DNA of 64,000 nt from Namhaeicola litoreus (GTDB lineage Bacteria > Bacteroidota > Bacteroidia > Flavobacteriales > Flavobacteriaceae), in contig NZ_JBHTMY010000002.1 of the NCBI RefSeq assembly GCF_042679565.1, positions 62,001 to 126,000 of the forward strand, in the 5' to 3' direction. A program made the translations under genes and the position numbers. Positions 27,429 to 36,633 of the stretch are shown here, piece by piece. The notes beneath the pieces are model-generated. The model had not been told where the DNA came from, did no database searches, and saw only the letters and a list, made by a program, of their open reading frames with translations. How positions within the stretch are numbered: the stretch's first letter is position 1; each line of letters starts with the position of its first letter.

Positions 27429-28627
27429 GCACTCACTAATCTTTTATTTATTCTTCCACTGGCCAATAATGCGGCTGAATACCCCAAAACAATGATTGTG
27501 GCGATAACTATAAAAACATTGCTCCAGTAAAATTCAACCGGATATGCCAGGTATTGCGTAATCATGATAAGTCCAAACTTTTTCTGAATCAAGATTAAAG
27601 GAATCGCTATCATCAAACCGATCAATAAACCTACCATCGTGAGAAGAAAACCTTGAAGAATAAAAATTCGTCTGATACTTGTAATGTCAGCACCGAGATG
27701 ATACATGGTCTTTAAGTTACCTTTTTTATCTATAATCATCATCACTATTGCCCCTATTACATTGAATAGAGCTATGATTAAAACCAAAGTAAAAACTAAG
27801 TATGATGCCAGGTTTTCTGTATTTAACATTTTATAAAAAACCGAATTCAATTGTTCTCTTGTTTCAACTTTAAAAGTATTCCCCAGAGTATTTTGCAATT
27901 CTTCCTGAACATCTTTGGCAAACTTTTCATCGCTCAATTTAATTTCAATTGCGCTGATTTGATCTGGCTTATAATTTAGCAGCTCTTGCGTAAGGTTTAA
28001 GTTTGCAAAAACATATTTACCATCAATCTCCTCCGTTAATTTAAAAATACCTATTGGCTGAGTATTCACACTGCTAAATGCATTTTGAGGATTTGTTATA
28101 TACCCTTTTCCTGGTTTAGGGACAAATATTTTTATCGGATTCAAAAAATCATATGCACCCACAGATAACAAAGAGCTAATTTTTCCACCCACAACGACAG
28201 TATATTTTTCATTATAATTTACCCATTCTCCAAAATAAACTGCCGTATCCATGCGGTTTACCTTTAAATACTGATCATCAATTCCCTTGATAACTGCGAT
28301 ATGAGATTTTTCGCTGTAATTAAAAAAAGCACGTTCCTCAATCACTTTGCTATAGGCAATAATTTTTTCTTTGGCTAAACTTCGGGTAATCGTTTCATTG
28401 ATGAAAAAAGATTTTCCTTTAACAGAGCTAATTTTTAAATCCGGATCAGATACTTCGATAAAATTTAAACTAAAATTTTTTAATCCCGAAAAAACGGATA
28501 AAACAACAAACAAGGCAATTGTACTTACAACCACACCTATAGTTGCAATAAAGGTTATTATATTGATGGCATTGTTACTGCTTTTAGAAACCAAATATCT
28601 TTTGGCGATGTAAAGCGGAAAGTTCAA
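27425..28627 (-). CDS. ABC transporter permease, LolC/LolE-like
   Basis: A 400-residue inner-membrane protein with the MacB/FtsX-family architecture: one N-terminal helix (IITFIATIGVVVSTIALFVVL), a large periplasmic domain of about 220 residues, then three C-terminal helices. Bacteroidota homologues are usually annotated as lipoprotein-releasing permeases; a LolD-like ATPase is not adjacent, so the assignment rests on sequence only. The ATG lies one base after the rbfA stop, implying co-translation. Confidence 0.85.
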   Translation of the reverse strand: MNFPLYIAKRYLVSKSSNNAINIITFIATIGVVVSTIALFVVLSVFSGLKNFSLNFIEVSDPDLKISSVKGKSFFINETITRSLAKEKIIAYSKVIEERAFFNYSEKSHIAVIKGIDDQYLKVNRMDTAVYFGEWVNYNEKYTVVVGGKISSLLSVGAYDFLNPIKIFVPKPGKGYITNPQNAFSSVNTQPIGIFKLTEEIDGKYVFANLNLTQELLNYKPDQISAIEIKLSDEKFAKDVQEELQNTLGNTFKVETREQLNSVFYKMLNTENLASYLVFTLVLIIALFNVIGAIVMMIIDKKGNLKTMYHLGADITSIRRIFILQGFLLTMVGLLIGLMIAIPLILIQKKFGLIMITQYLAYPVEFYWSNVFIVIATIIVLGYSAALLASGRINKRLVSA

Positions 28628-28628
28628 A

Positions 28629-29018
28629 TTACTTTTTTTTCTTTTCTTTGAGAACCTCAGGGTTTTTAATCGGATTTTCTCCTCCTTTTAATGCTTGGTC
28701 GATGTTATCAATATAATCTAATGAGTCATCAATATAGAAGTGAAGTTCCGGCATTTTTCTCAACTGATTCCTTGTGAGTTGAGCCATTTTATATCGAAGT
28801 TCAGATGATTGATCTACTATCTCTTTAAAAATGTCTACTTTCAAATTAGAAGGGAAAATACTGAGATAAACTTTTGCTTCATTTAAATCTGCTGTCACTT
28901 TTACTTTGGTTACAGAAATCAAAACTCCCTTCCCTCCATCTTGAGCTTCCTTTCTCAATAAATTAGCCAGATCTTCTTGTAAAACCCCGGCAATTTTCTT
29001 TTGTCTATTGCTTTCCAT
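28629..29018 (-). CDS. rbfA: Ribosome-binding factor A
   Basis: Late 30S maturation factor with a KH-like fold, 129 residues. The pattern SNRQKKIAGVLQEDLANLLR, the strand VTKVKVTADLNEAKVYLSIF and RNQLRKMPELHFYIDDSLDY are typical. The C-terminus is a lysine-rich tail. A TATTTTTG promoter element ends five bases before the ATG, so the message may be leaderless. It is followed by the LolC/E-like permease. Confidence 0.95.
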   Translation of the reverse strand: MESNRQKKIAGVLQEDLANLLRKEAQDGGKGVLISVTKVKVTADLNEAKVYLSIFPSNLKVDIFKEIVDQSSELRYKMAQLTRNQLRKMPELHFYIDDSLDYIDNIDQALKGGENPIKNPEVLKEKKKK

Positions 29019-29023
29019 AGTTG

Positions 29024-29031
29024 CAAAAATA
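29024..29031 (-). promoter_or_regulatory. -7 element for rbfA
   Basis: TATTTTTG on the minus strand fits TAnnTTTG and ends only 5 bases before the rbfA ATG (29018), so transcription would start at or next to the start codon. Confidence 0.5.
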
Positions 29032-29196
29032 CATTTAAATTTTCTGACTAAAGACTTAAATATTTAAGGTAAAAATATAAAATTGTTTATTTAATTCCAT
29101 TATAATAGATACTCCTAAGGTTAGCACTAGCAAATAGTCAATTTCAAAACTACATTCTAAGGCATACCAAATATATATTGAGGCAGATTAATTTTA

Positions 29197-29227
29197 TTGT
29201 TCAAATCCATCTAAATAATTACCTTCG
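29197..29227 (+). promoter_or_regulatory. Promoter of the ftsX-uppP-truB operon
   Basis: TTG at 29197-29199, a 20-base spacer, then TACCTTCG at 29220-29227, one mismatch from TAnnTTTG. It is 24 bases before the ftsX ATG. The rest of the 233-base divergent region with rbfA shows nothing further that I can assign. Confidence 0.45.
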
Positions 29228-29251
29228 CAACGGTTAACTTTATTAGTTTTT

Positions 29252-30130
29252 ATGAGTGAATCCTTTGAAAAATACCAAAAGCGCAGATTAAGATCTTCAT
29301 ATCTTTCTGTCATCATTAGTATATCTCTTGTATTATTTCTACTCGGCTTAGTAGGTTTGCTTTTGTTGCAAACCAAAAAAATTTCAGATTACTTTAAAGA
29401 ACAAGCAGCAATTTCATTGTTTATAAAAAATGAAGTAAAGAAAGAAAGCATCGCTAAGTTACAAGCTAGTATTGATGCTGAACCTTTCACAAAATCGAGC
29501 AAATTTGTTTCAAAAGAGGAGGCTGCTCAAATTTATAAAGAAGAAAATGGGGAAGATTTTATGAATTTCTTGGGCTATAATCCATTGCAAAATTCAATAG
29601 ACATTCATTTGAAAGCTGAATACGTTTCTCCTGAGAAAATGGCCGAAATTGAAGAATTCTATCAGAAAAATGCATTCATTTCAGAAGTTTCCTATGATAA
29701 ACCATTGATTGAAATGTTGACGAAAAATGTCAAAAAAATAAGTTTAATCATATTGATTTTTAGCGCCTTAGCCACTTTAATTGTCATTGTCTTGATCAAT
29801 AGCTCTATACGCCTATCAATCTACTCAAAAAGGTTTACCATAAAAACCATGCAAATGGTAGGAGCCACCAAAAGATTTATTAGAAAACCATTTATTTGGC
29901 AAAGCATTAAGCTGGGAATTATTGGCGCCTTGATGGCTATGCTGGCTCTGGCTGCTGTTATCTATTACTTTGATCAATATTTTCCTCAATTTGAACTGAT
30001 CAAAGAAGATATAAAACTTGGATCCCTATTTGGTGGTATATTTATTCTAGGAATTTTAATTACCTGGATTAGTACTTTCTTTGCAACACAAAGGTTTTTA
30101 AACCTTAGAACAGACGAACTTTATTTTTAA
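29252..30130 (+). CDS. ftsX: Cell division protein FtsX
   Basis: Inner-membrane ABC-family protein that couples division to cell-wall hydrolase activation. The 292 residues have a cytoplasmic N-terminus, helix 1 (VIISISLVLFLLGLVGLLLL), a periplasmic domain of about 120 residues, then three helices; IKTMQMVGATKRFIRKPF is the conserved cytoplasmic coupling loop. ftsE is not next to it. It leads a probable operon with DUF3098, uppP and truB. Confidence 0.93.
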   Translation: MSESFEKYQKRRLRSSYLSVIISISLVLFLLGLVGLLLLQTKKISDYFKEQAAISLFIKNEVKKESIAKLQASIDAEPFTKSSKFVSKEEAAQIYKEENGEDFMNFLGYNPLQNSIDIHLKAEYVSPEKMAEIEEFYQKNAFISEVSYDKPLIEMLTKNVKKISLIILIFSALATLIVIVLINSSIRLSIYSKRFTIKTMQMVGATKRFIRKPFIWQSIKLGIIGALMAMLALAAVIYYFDQYFPQFELIKEDIKLGSLFGGIFILGILITWISTFFATQRFLNLRTDELYF

Positions 30131-30141
30131 ACTTTTAAATA

Positions 30142-30390
30142 ATGGCTAAAAACGATTCAAAAAACACCACTGAATTCTTATTTGAGAAAAAAAACTACCT
30201 CATCATGATAGTTGGAATTGCCATTATTTTATTGGGATTTGGTTTAATGATTGGTGGAGGAAGTGACGATCCAGAAATTTTTAACGAAGAGTTATACAGC
30301 TTTAGAAGAATCCGATTAGCACCTACTTTGGTTATAATTGGTTTAGGCATCCAGATTTATGCTATTTTCGCCAAACCCAAAAAAAGCTAA
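30142..30390 (+). CDS. DUF3098 membrane protein
   Basis: An 82-residue protein with two membrane helices (IMIVGIAIILLGFGLMIGGG and LVIIGLGIQIYAIFA) separated by a short acidic loop ending FRRIRLAPT, the DUF3098 family pattern. In Bacteroidota this gene commonly sits between ftsX and uppP, as here, 11 bases after ftsX and 19 before uppP. Function is unknown; the context suggests envelope biogenesis. Confidence 0.88.
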   Translation: MAKNDSKNTTEFLFEKKNYLIMIVGIAIILLGFGLMIGGGSDDPEIFNEELYSFRRIRLAPTLVIIGLGIQIYAIFAKPKKS

Positions 30391-30409
30391 ATCCTACTAA
30401 GATCTTGTC

Positions 30410-31204
30410 ATGAGTTTTATTGAAGCAATTATCCTTGGTATCATTCAAGGGCTTACTGAGTTTTTACCGGTATCCTCAAGCGGACATCTAGAATTGGCTA
30501 AAGCCATTTTTGGCGAAAATTTAGTTCCTGAAGAAAGCCTAACTTTTACCGTGGTGCTTCACTTTGCCACTGCTTTGAGCACCATCATCATATTTAGAAA
30601 AGATATTTTTCAAATCTTTAAAGGTTTGTTTCAGTTTAAAATGAATGAAGAATTTCTATTTGCCGTAAAAATTATTATTTCGATGATTCCTGCAACTTTC
30701 ATCGGTCTTTTCTTTGAGGAAGAAATCGCTTCACTTTTTGGAGATAATATTTTACTTGTAGGATTAATGTTGCTCATAACAGCAGGTTTACTGCTCTTTG
30801 CAGATCGAGCAAAAAACACCACAAAACAGGTTACTTTTCAATCTGCATTTATTATTGGTATAGCACAAGCTATTGCTATTTTACCTGGTATTTCTAGATC
30901 AGGTGCTACCATTTCAACTTCCGTTTTATTGGGAATAGACAGAACCAAAGCGGCTCGTTTTTCCTTTTTGATGGTGGTTCCATTAATTATAGGAAAAGTT
31001 GGAAAGGATATTTTAGGTGGGGAAATTGATTTTACAGGAGAGAAATTTTCTGTGATGGTAGCTGGTTTTATAGCGGCATTTGTCGCCGGACTTTTTGCTT
31101 GTCAATGGATGATAGCTCTGGTAAAGAAAAGCAAACTAAGCTATTTTTCAATCTATTGCGCCATTGTTGGTCTCATTGCCATAACTTACGCTCTAATGCA
31201 GTAG
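30410..31204 (+). CDS. uppP: Undecaprenyl-diphosphatase UppP (BacA)
   Basis: Recycles the lipid carrier for peptidoglycan synthesis by dephosphorylating undecaprenyl diphosphate. The 264 residues have about eight helices and both signature regions: ILGIIQGLTEFLPVSSSGHLE at residues 7-27 and LPGISRSGATISTSVLLG with the conserved Ser and Arg near residue 165. It is encoded between DUF3098 and truB in the same operon. Confidence 0.97.
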   Translation: MSFIEAIILGIIQGLTEFLPVSSSGHLELAKAIFGENLVPEESLTFTVVLHFATALSTIIIFRKDIFQIFKGLFQFKMNEEFLFAVKIIISMIPATFIGLFFEEEIASLFGDNILLVGLMLLITAGLLLFADRAKNTTKQVTFQSAFIIGIAQAIAILPGISRSGATISTSVLLGIDRTKAARFSFLMVVPLIIGKVGKDILGGEIDFTGEKFSVMVAGFIAAFVAGLFACQWMIALVKKSKLSYFSIYCAIVGLIAITYALMQ

Positions 31205-31211
31205 ATAAGAA

Positions 31212-31910
31212 ATGACAGCAGAAGATTTTAAAAACGGTCAAATTCTTTTAATAGACAAACCCTATCAATGGACGTCATTTCAAGTGGTCAATAAATTGCG
31301 TTGGGCGATCAAGAAAAAATACGGCCTTAAAAAAATAAAGGTGGGTCACGCTGGAACTTTAGATCCTTTGGCTACAGGTTTGTTGATTCTTTGTACTGGA
31401 AGTTTTACCAAAAAAATAGATCAGCTTCAAGCACAAGTAAAAGAGTATACCGGAAGTATTACATTAGGCAGCACAACACCTTCTTATGATTTAGAAACTG
31501 AAATCGATAAACATTACGCTATTGATCATATTTCGGATGACCAAATATTAGCAAACACAGTGAATTTTTTGGGAGAGATAGATCAGATTCCTCCTATTTT
31601 TTCAGCCTTAAAGAAAGATGGTATCAGGTTATACGAACTGGCCAGAAAAGGTGAAACCACCGAAATAAAACCGAGAAAAATTACCATTTTAGAGTTTGAA
31701 ATCACCAAAATAGAAATGCCGGAAGTCCATTTTAGAATTGTTTGCAGCAAAGGCACCTATATACGATCTATTGCAAATGATTTTGGCCAAAAACTACAAT
31801 CTGGTTCGCATTTAAGCAGTTTAAGAAGAACGAAAAGTGGTGATTTTGACGTAAAAAATGCTGTTGACCCCATCAAATTCATAGAAGATTTGCGTTTAGA
31901 AGAAATGTGA
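31212..31910 (+). CDS. truB: tRNA pseudouridine-55 synthase
   Basis: Forms pseudouridine 55 in the T-loop of tRNAs. The 232 residues include LLIDKPYQWTSFQVVNKLR and VGHAGTLDPLATGLL with the catalytic Asp51, then SKGTYIRSIANDFG. The C-terminal PUA domain is not present, as in other short Bacteroidota TruB proteins. The last 15 bases overlap the 3' end of the convergent downstream gene. It starts 7 bases after uppP. Confidence 0.96.
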   Translation: MTAEDFKNGQILLIDKPYQWTSFQVVNKLRWAIKKKYGLKKIKVGHAGTLDPLATGLLILCTGSFTKKIDQLQAQVKEYTGSITLGSTTPSYDLETEIDKHYAIDHISDDQILANTVNFLGEIDQIPPIFSALKKDGIRLYELARKGETTEIKPRKITILEFEITKIEMPEVHFRIVCSKGTYIRSIANDFGQKLQSGSHLSSLRRTKSGDFDVKNAVDPIKFIEDLRLEEM

Positions 31911-32360
31911 AATCCAGCTTTCTTCTGCCGGAGTTTCCCAAGCCTCTTCAAATTCTCGTTTTGTATGAACAAAATGGTTAAACACCATGGTACCTCGGGA
32001 TACACTTTTATTTTTTATCAACTTTTTAAAATCAGGTACTTCTTTACTTTGAATAAATTCGCCTTGTTTAAAAAAGACTTTTACCTTATCAATTAAAGAA
32101 ATATTATATTTCCTCTCAAAGTTTTGGATTACCTCAATTAATTGATCATTCATCGAGATATCAAAAGTCTGGTCAGATGAAAGTATCACAACAATAAATC
32201 TATCGAAAAATAATTTGTAAAAAGATCTTATAGGAAGTTCAGCCAAAAGTGCCGTCATTATTTTATCGACTTCCTCCGTCTCTTCCGGGTAAAATTTTCT
32301 ATCCCCAGGAAAAATCAAGACTCTCGCATCTTCCTCTAAACCTTCGATATCTACCAACAT
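31896..32360 (-). CDS. Conserved Bacteroidota protein, often misnamed 'ABC transporter ATPase'
   Basis: A 154-residue soluble protein. The C-terminal stretch FFKQGEFIQSKEVPDFKKLIKNKSVSRGTMVFNHFV and EAWETPAEESWISHFF are recognisable from a conserved family in this phylum that databases commonly call 'ABC transporter ATPase'. No Walker A or signature motif is present, so that name is not supported. Real function unknown. The adjacent start of the stop codon of the thioredoxin-like gene (32361) suggests co-transcription with it. Confidence 0.85.
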   Translation of the reverse strand: MLVDIEGLEEDARVLIFPGDRKFYPEETEEVDKIMTALLAELPIRSFYKLFFDRFIVVILSSDQTFDISMNDQLIEVIQNFERKYNISLIDKVKVFFKQGEFIQSKEVPDFKKLIKNKSVSRGTMVFNHFVHTKREFEEAWETPAEESWISHFF

Positions 32361-32954
32361 TTACTTCATTTTTTGTAAAACTTCGACCAATTCTTCTTCA
32401 ATACTTTGACCTTTATCTTTATTGTACCAGATTTGTAAATCTTCTTTGATCTGACTATCTATTTTTCCGTTTTTCTCCTTGTATTCATTTAATAAAGCTG
32501 TCGCCCTTTTAGACCTGGGTCCCCAATGTTCTATCACCTCATTATTCTTATCGAGCACAATTAATTTTGGTATCGATTTACTTCCATTTGTCAAAAACTT
32601 CTGCATTAGCGAATCATTCTCGTCTCTTGATACAATTTTTAGGTCTATATTACTATTAAATTCAGCAAATTTATTCAGAACTGGCAAAGATTGTGCTGCA
32701 TCGCCACACCAAGATTCAGAAAGTACTAACCAAGTAAATCGATTCTCAATTTGAGAAACTTCTTCTTTAGCCCTTTCACCCAGATTGATTTGCTTATCGA
32801 GGCGTTTCATACGCTTATCATTTAATCGGTTATAATGCATTAAATCATCCGCACCTTCACCAACTTTAAAATCATTAACAAGACTCTGTATATGGTTTCT
32901 ATATTCTTGATAATTCATTGCCTTTTGAAGGCTATTTTCAATAATTTCTTTCAT
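32361..32954 (-). CDS. Thioredoxin-like protein with single active-site cysteine
   Basis: A 197-residue cytoplasmic protein with a helical N-terminal part followed by a thioredoxin fold. The active-site stretch is SESWCGDAAQSLP with Cys83 only; the second cysteine of the usual CxxC is replaced, as in the Thioredoxin_9-type family. KSIPKLIVLDKNNEVIEHWGPR holds the cis-Pro region. With one cysteine it may act by glutathione-like mixed disulfides or as a binding protein. It lies downstream of threonine dehydrogenase on the same strand. Confidence 0.85.
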   Translation of the reverse strand: MKEIIENSLQKAMNYQEYRNHIQSLVNDFKVGEGADDLMHYNRLNDKRMKRLDKQINLGERAKEEVSQIENRFTWLVLSESWCGDAAQSLPVLNKFAEFNSNIDLKIVSRDENDSLMQKFLTNGSKSIPKLIVLDKNNEVIEHWGPRSKRATALLNEYKEKNGKIDSQIKEDLQIWYNKDKGQSIEEELVEVLQKMK

Positions 32955-33000
32955 AAATATTTTAATTTATCTACCAGTATAGACGTAGTTTTTCAAAATC

Positions 33001-33945
33001 CTAACGGATAATGAATTGCAATCCTTCTAACATCACTTTTACCATTTTTTCCAGGTCAAAATGGTGCTCCCATCCCCAGTCTTTCCTCGCCTGGCTATCA
33101 TCAATAGATTGTGGCCAACTATTTGCAATTATTTGTCTAGGATCCTTTTTATAGGTTATGGTAAAATTAGGTATGATCTTTTTTATAGCGAATGCAATTT
33201 CTTCAGGTGAGAAACTAATAGCCGATAAATTGTAGGCTGTATATGAATCAAATGGCTTATGTTCCATTAATTTTATAGTTGCGTCGACGGCATCCTCCAT
33301 ATACATCATGGGCAAAGTCGTATCCTTTTTTAGAAAGCTTTGATAAGTCCCGGTTTCTAAGGCACCATAAAATATTTCTACCGCGTAATCTGTTGTACCT
33401 CCACCCGGGTTTGTTTTGTAGCTAATAATGCCGGGATACCTTAAAGTTCTCACATCAACACCAAATTTATTTTGGTAATAGGCGCACCAATTTTCTCCTG
33501 CTAATTTACTGATCCCATAAACCGTAGATGGATTCATCACGGTAACCTGCGGGGTATTCACTTTTGGGGAAGATGGACCAAAAACAGCAATTGAACTTGG
33601 CCAAAACACTTTGTCAATATATTTTTCTTTTGCGAGATCAAGGACGTTAAACAACGTATTCATATTTAATTCCCAGGCTTTCTGAGGGTTTTTCTCTGAT
33701 ATAAAAGAGAGCATGGCAACAAGAAGATATACTTCCTTGATCTCGTGCTTTTTGATGACCTCTAAAATATCCGTCTTATTTGAGGCATCGAGTATTTCAA
33801 ACGGTCCACTTCTCATCACTTCAAAATTTCCATTTCGAATATCTGAAGCAATCACGGCAGAATTTCCATAAATTTGCCTTAATTTTAATGTTAATTCTGT
33901 TCCAATTTGTCCGCTTGCACCGAGAATCAATATTTTATGTTCCAT
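33001..33945 (-). CDS. L-threonine 3-dehydrogenase, SDR (epimerase-like) type
   Basis: NAD-dependent oxidation of L-threonine to 2-amino-3-ketobutyrate. The 314 residues have the Rossmann motif GASGQIG at 9-15, the catalytic pair Tyr143-Lys147 in STVYGISKLAGE, and RYPGIISYKTNPGGGTTDYA, the loop that marks the short-chain threonine dehydrogenases of Bacteroidota and distinguishes them from sugar epimerases. The usual partner kbl is not adjacent. A TATATTTG element lies 14 bases upstream. Confidence 0.9.
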   Translation of the reverse strand: MEHKILILGASGQIGTELTLKLRQIYGNSAVIASDIRNGNFEVMRSGPFEILDASNKTDILEVIKKHEIKEVYLLVAMLSFISEKNPQKAWELNMNTLFNVLDLAKEKYIDKVFWPSSIAVFGPSSPKVNTPQVTVMNPSTVYGISKLAGENWCAYYQNKFGVDVRTLRYPGIISYKTNPGGGTTDYAVEIFYGALETGTYQSFLKKDTTLPMMYMEDAVDATIKLMEHKPFDSYTAYNLSAISFSPEEIAFAIKKIIPNFTITYKKDPRQIIANSWPQSIDDSQARKDWGWEHHFDLEKMVKVMLEGLQFIIR

Positions 33946-33959
33946 GCTGTTTTTTTATG

Positions 33960-33967
33960 CAAATATA
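33960..33967 (-). promoter_or_regulatory. -7 element for threonine dehydrogenase
   Basis: TATATTTG on the minus strand fits TAnnTTTG, ending 14 bases before the ATG at 33945. Confidence 0.5.
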
Positions 33968-34049
33968 TTTCAATTCTATGGTATTATTTTTAATTGAAAT
34001 TACTTTGGTAATAAGTATTACACAACAGATAAATTTATCTTAATCATTT

Positions 34050-34649
34050 ATGAAGCATTTAACTTTTCCATCAATATTATTTCTGTTTCTATTTATCTTT
34101 CACTTTTCATGTAAAAAAGAGAAGCTTAACAGCAAAGTAGAAACGCCAATTTCAGTTCAGGATTCAACCGATATGGTGCTAAACTACACTATTGCTGAAA
34201 AGCTCAATCAATCCGCGGAAAAATTAGTCTCAGATTGGACTGAGTATAAAGATGTGGATAGATTTCTTGAAAACAATGGTTCAAACACAAATGAACAAGC
34301 ACTATTTAACGCCAAAGAATTTGCCACTTTGACTGAAAAACTCAAAGATACCATTGTCGTAGAAGAAATTAATATTCCTTCCCTAAAAATCCGCCTTAAT
34401 GTGTTGTACAATGAAGCGCTAAGACTTCAAGATATGTCAACGATTTCAGTTATTACTGGTAAAGAAGTACATCAAGAGAGACAAAAGATATATGATGCTT
34501 TTTCGGCAATTAATTTTAAATTGAATAACCTGACTGATCAGGCCAAAATTAATGAGCAATTAAAACAATTTGCAGATGAAATGGTACTTGATACAACCGT
34601 AAGAACGAACTTATCAGAACCTGCCTTGGATTCTTTAGATTCACAATAA
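34050..34649 (+). CDS. Small predicted lipoprotein of unknown function
   Basis: A 199-residue protein with a hydrophobic signal peptide and a lipobox ending at Cys21 (FHFSC followed by KK). The mature part is helical and charged with no recognised domain. It is a single gene between divergent threonine dehydrogenase and convergent ftsZ; the shared terminator region lies just after its stop. Confidence 0.8.
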   Translation: MKHLTFPSILFLFLFIFHFSCKKEKLNSKVETPISVQDSTDMVLNYTIAEKLNQSAEKLVSDWTEYKDVDRFLENNGSNTNEQALFNAKEFATLTEKLKDTIVVEEINIPSLKIRLNVLYNEALRLQDMSTISVITGKEVHQERQKIYDAFSAINFKLNNLTDQAKINEQLKQFADEMVLDTTVRTNLSEPALDSLDSQ

Positions 34650-34684
34650 AAAAATCCGGAAATACATAAGTAATCTCCGGATTT
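34648..34684 (-). terminator. Terminator of the division cluster (after ftsZ)
   Basis: On the minus strand, a 9-base-pair stem AAATCCGGA / TCCGGATTT with a 15-base loop and a run of seven T overlapping the stem end. It lies 28 bases after the ftsZ stop; on the plus strand the hairpin also follows the lipoprotein gene but has no T run. Confidence 0.85.
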
Positions 34685-34712
34685 CTCCCACTAACTAAAA
34701 CTAAAATTTTAA

Positions 34713-36596
34713 CTAATCAACATTGTCGTGTAAAAAGGAATTATTTGATCGAAGTTGAATATCATCATTTTCATCAATTCCTAAGGTATATCTAGATTTA
34801 TTTTGATGATTATCAGAAGAATGGCTGTTCTCTTTTATATCTACTCCTAACCTTTTATAAGCCGGTTGGTTTTCCATTTCATCAATATTCTTATTGATCT
34901 GACTGCTAAATTTATAATTAAAGGTTTTCATTTTTTCTCTCCTCGCATCTGCTCTTTTTCTCAGTTCTTCAATTGTTAAATTAAGCGGAGAGACTTCATC
35001 ATCTAACATTTCTAAATTTGTTGGAACAACATTAGATATGTTTGTACTTTTAACCTGAATATTCATTTCAAGGTCTTCTTCATCTTCCTTTTTGGAGTTA
35101 TTTAAAGTTTTTAGTGCCTTTATTTCTGAAGCGTATTCTTCTTCAAATTCCAGCGTATGGCGCACAGGATTAGCAGCAGATTTTATTTCTGGCTTAACTT
35201 CTTCTAAATCAATAATTTCATAATCGTTAATCGAGAAAACAGTTTGCGCTGGTTTTTTCGTTTCAAGCGGCATATCGAAAGTGAAAGTAAACTGGTTTTC
35301 ATTTACTTCCTCTTCCTCCAAAACAGACTCTGTGAGATCATTAATCACAAAATCCTTCCCTTCATTAGGTAATATCTGGGGTGATGCTTGCTGAACTTTA
35401 ACAGGTTTTATCTCCTCAAATACCACGTCCATTTCATTCAAAAGTTCTTCCTTTTTCAAGTCACTTTGAATGTTATTATCATGCTGTAAAGGCTCCTTTT
35501 CCGCGGTGGATTTCGGTACAACAGGGGGATTTTGTTTTACTGTGTTTTCGCTTCTATCCTCAACCAAGGTATGAACTATTTTTTTCGGATCTATACTTTG
35601 GATCTGTCTCTCCTGATCGGCATTAAAACCTGTTGCAATAACGGTTACAGCAATGGCATCACCTAGATTTTCATCTTCACCAACACCCATTATAATATCA
35701 ACATTGGTTCTTGCTTCTGATTGTATATAATCGTTAATTTCTCCAATTTCATCAATGGTTACTTCTGCACTACCCGAGACTATAAGTAATAATACTCTCT
35801 TAGCTCCCGTAATTTTATTATCGTTTAGCAACGGTGAATCGAGCGCTTTTGTTATGGCATTTTGAGCCCTGTTATTGCCGGAGGCTGTAGCAGAACCCAT
35901 AATTGCAGTACCACTGCTTGACAATACGGTTTTAGCATCTTTTAAGTCGATGTTCTGCGTATAATGGTGTGTAATTACTTGGGCTATGCCCGTTGCAGCA
36001 GTAGACAAAACTTCATCTGCTTTTGAAAAACCAGCTTTAAAACCGAGGTTTCCATATACCTCGCGCAATTTATTGTTATTGATCACAACCAATGAATCGA
36101 CATGCTCCCTTAACTTTTCGATTCCTTTTTGGGCTTGTTCATTTCTCATCTTTCCTTCAAAAGAAAAAGGAGTTGTCACAATCCCCACGGTTAAAATATC
36201 TAACCCTTTTGCAATTTTTGCAATCACCGGGGCAGCTCCTGTACCCGTTCCACCTCCCATTCCTACGGTAATAAAGATCATTTTAGATCTAACATCTAGC
36301 ATGGCTTTTATAGCTTCGATACTTTCTACAGCAGCTTCTTCGCCAATACTAGGATTAGCACCAGCTCCTAATCCTTCTGTTAATGTTGCTCCAAGTTGAA
36401 TTTTAGTAGGCACAGGACTTGTTTCAAGGGCTTGGGCATCGGTATTACATATGACAAAATCGATACCTTCAATGCCTTTACTAAACATATGGTTTACGGC
36501 ATTGCTTCCGCCACCACCTACGCCAATTACTTTGATCACGTTCGATTGATTTTTTGGTAAATCGAACGAAATTTGTTCAAAATCTAAATTACTCAT
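34713..36596 (-). CDS. ftsZ: Cell division protein FtsZ with long C-terminal extension
   Basis: Tubulin-like GTPase that forms the Z ring. The globular domain occupies roughly residues 15-335, with the tubulin signature GGGTGTG at 114-120 and NTDAQAL. A disordered, acidic linker of nearly 300 residues follows, longer than in model bacteria but usual for this phylum, ending SFLHDNVD. It is the last gene of the cluster, 37 bases after ftsA, and is followed by a terminator. Confidence 0.98.
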   Translation of the reverse strand: MSNLDFEQISFDLPKNQSNVIKVIGVGGGGSNAVNHMFSKGIEGIDFVICNTDAQALETSPVPTKIQLGATLTEGLGAGANPSIGEEAAVESIEAIKAMLDVRSKMIFITVGMGGGTGTGAAPVIAKIAKGLDILTVGIVTTPFSFEGKMRNEQAQKGIEKLREHVDSLVVINNNKLREVYGNLGFKAGFSKADEVLSTAATGIAQVITHHYTQNIDLKDAKTVLSSSGTAIMGSATASGNNRAQNAITKALDSPLLNDNKITGAKRVLLLIVSGSAEVTIDEIGEINDYIQSEARTNVDIIMGVGEDENLGDAIAVTVIATGFNADQERQIQSIDPKKIVHTLVEDRSENTVKQNPPVVPKSTAEKEPLQHDNNIQSDLKKEELLNEMDVVFEEIKPVKVQQASPQILPNEGKDFVINDLTESVLEEEEVNENQFTFTFDMPLETKKPAQTVFSINDYEIIDLEEVKPEIKSAANPVRHTLEFEEEYASEIKALKTLNNSKKEDEEDLEMNIQVKSTNISNVVPTNLEMLDDEVSPLNLTIEELRKRADARREKMKTFNYKFSSQINKNIDEMENQPAYKRLGVDIKENSHSSDNHQNKSRYTLGIDENDDIQLRSNNSFLHDNVD

Positions 36597-36633
36597 AACT
36601 TTTTCAAGGGATTTACTGGTTTATTATTTTTAA

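Noticed and set aside
31896..32360. ABC transporter ATPase
   Set aside because: The family is often given this name, but no Walker A, Walker B or signature motif is present in the 154 residues.
33001..33945. UDP-glucose 4-epimerase
   Set aside because: The fold is shared, but the PGGGTTDYA loop marks SDR-type threonine dehydrogenase.
35986..36399. 137-residue plus-strand open frame inside ftsZ
   Set aside because: Antisense to the conserved FtsZ GTPase domain; low-complexity product typical of a shadow frame.
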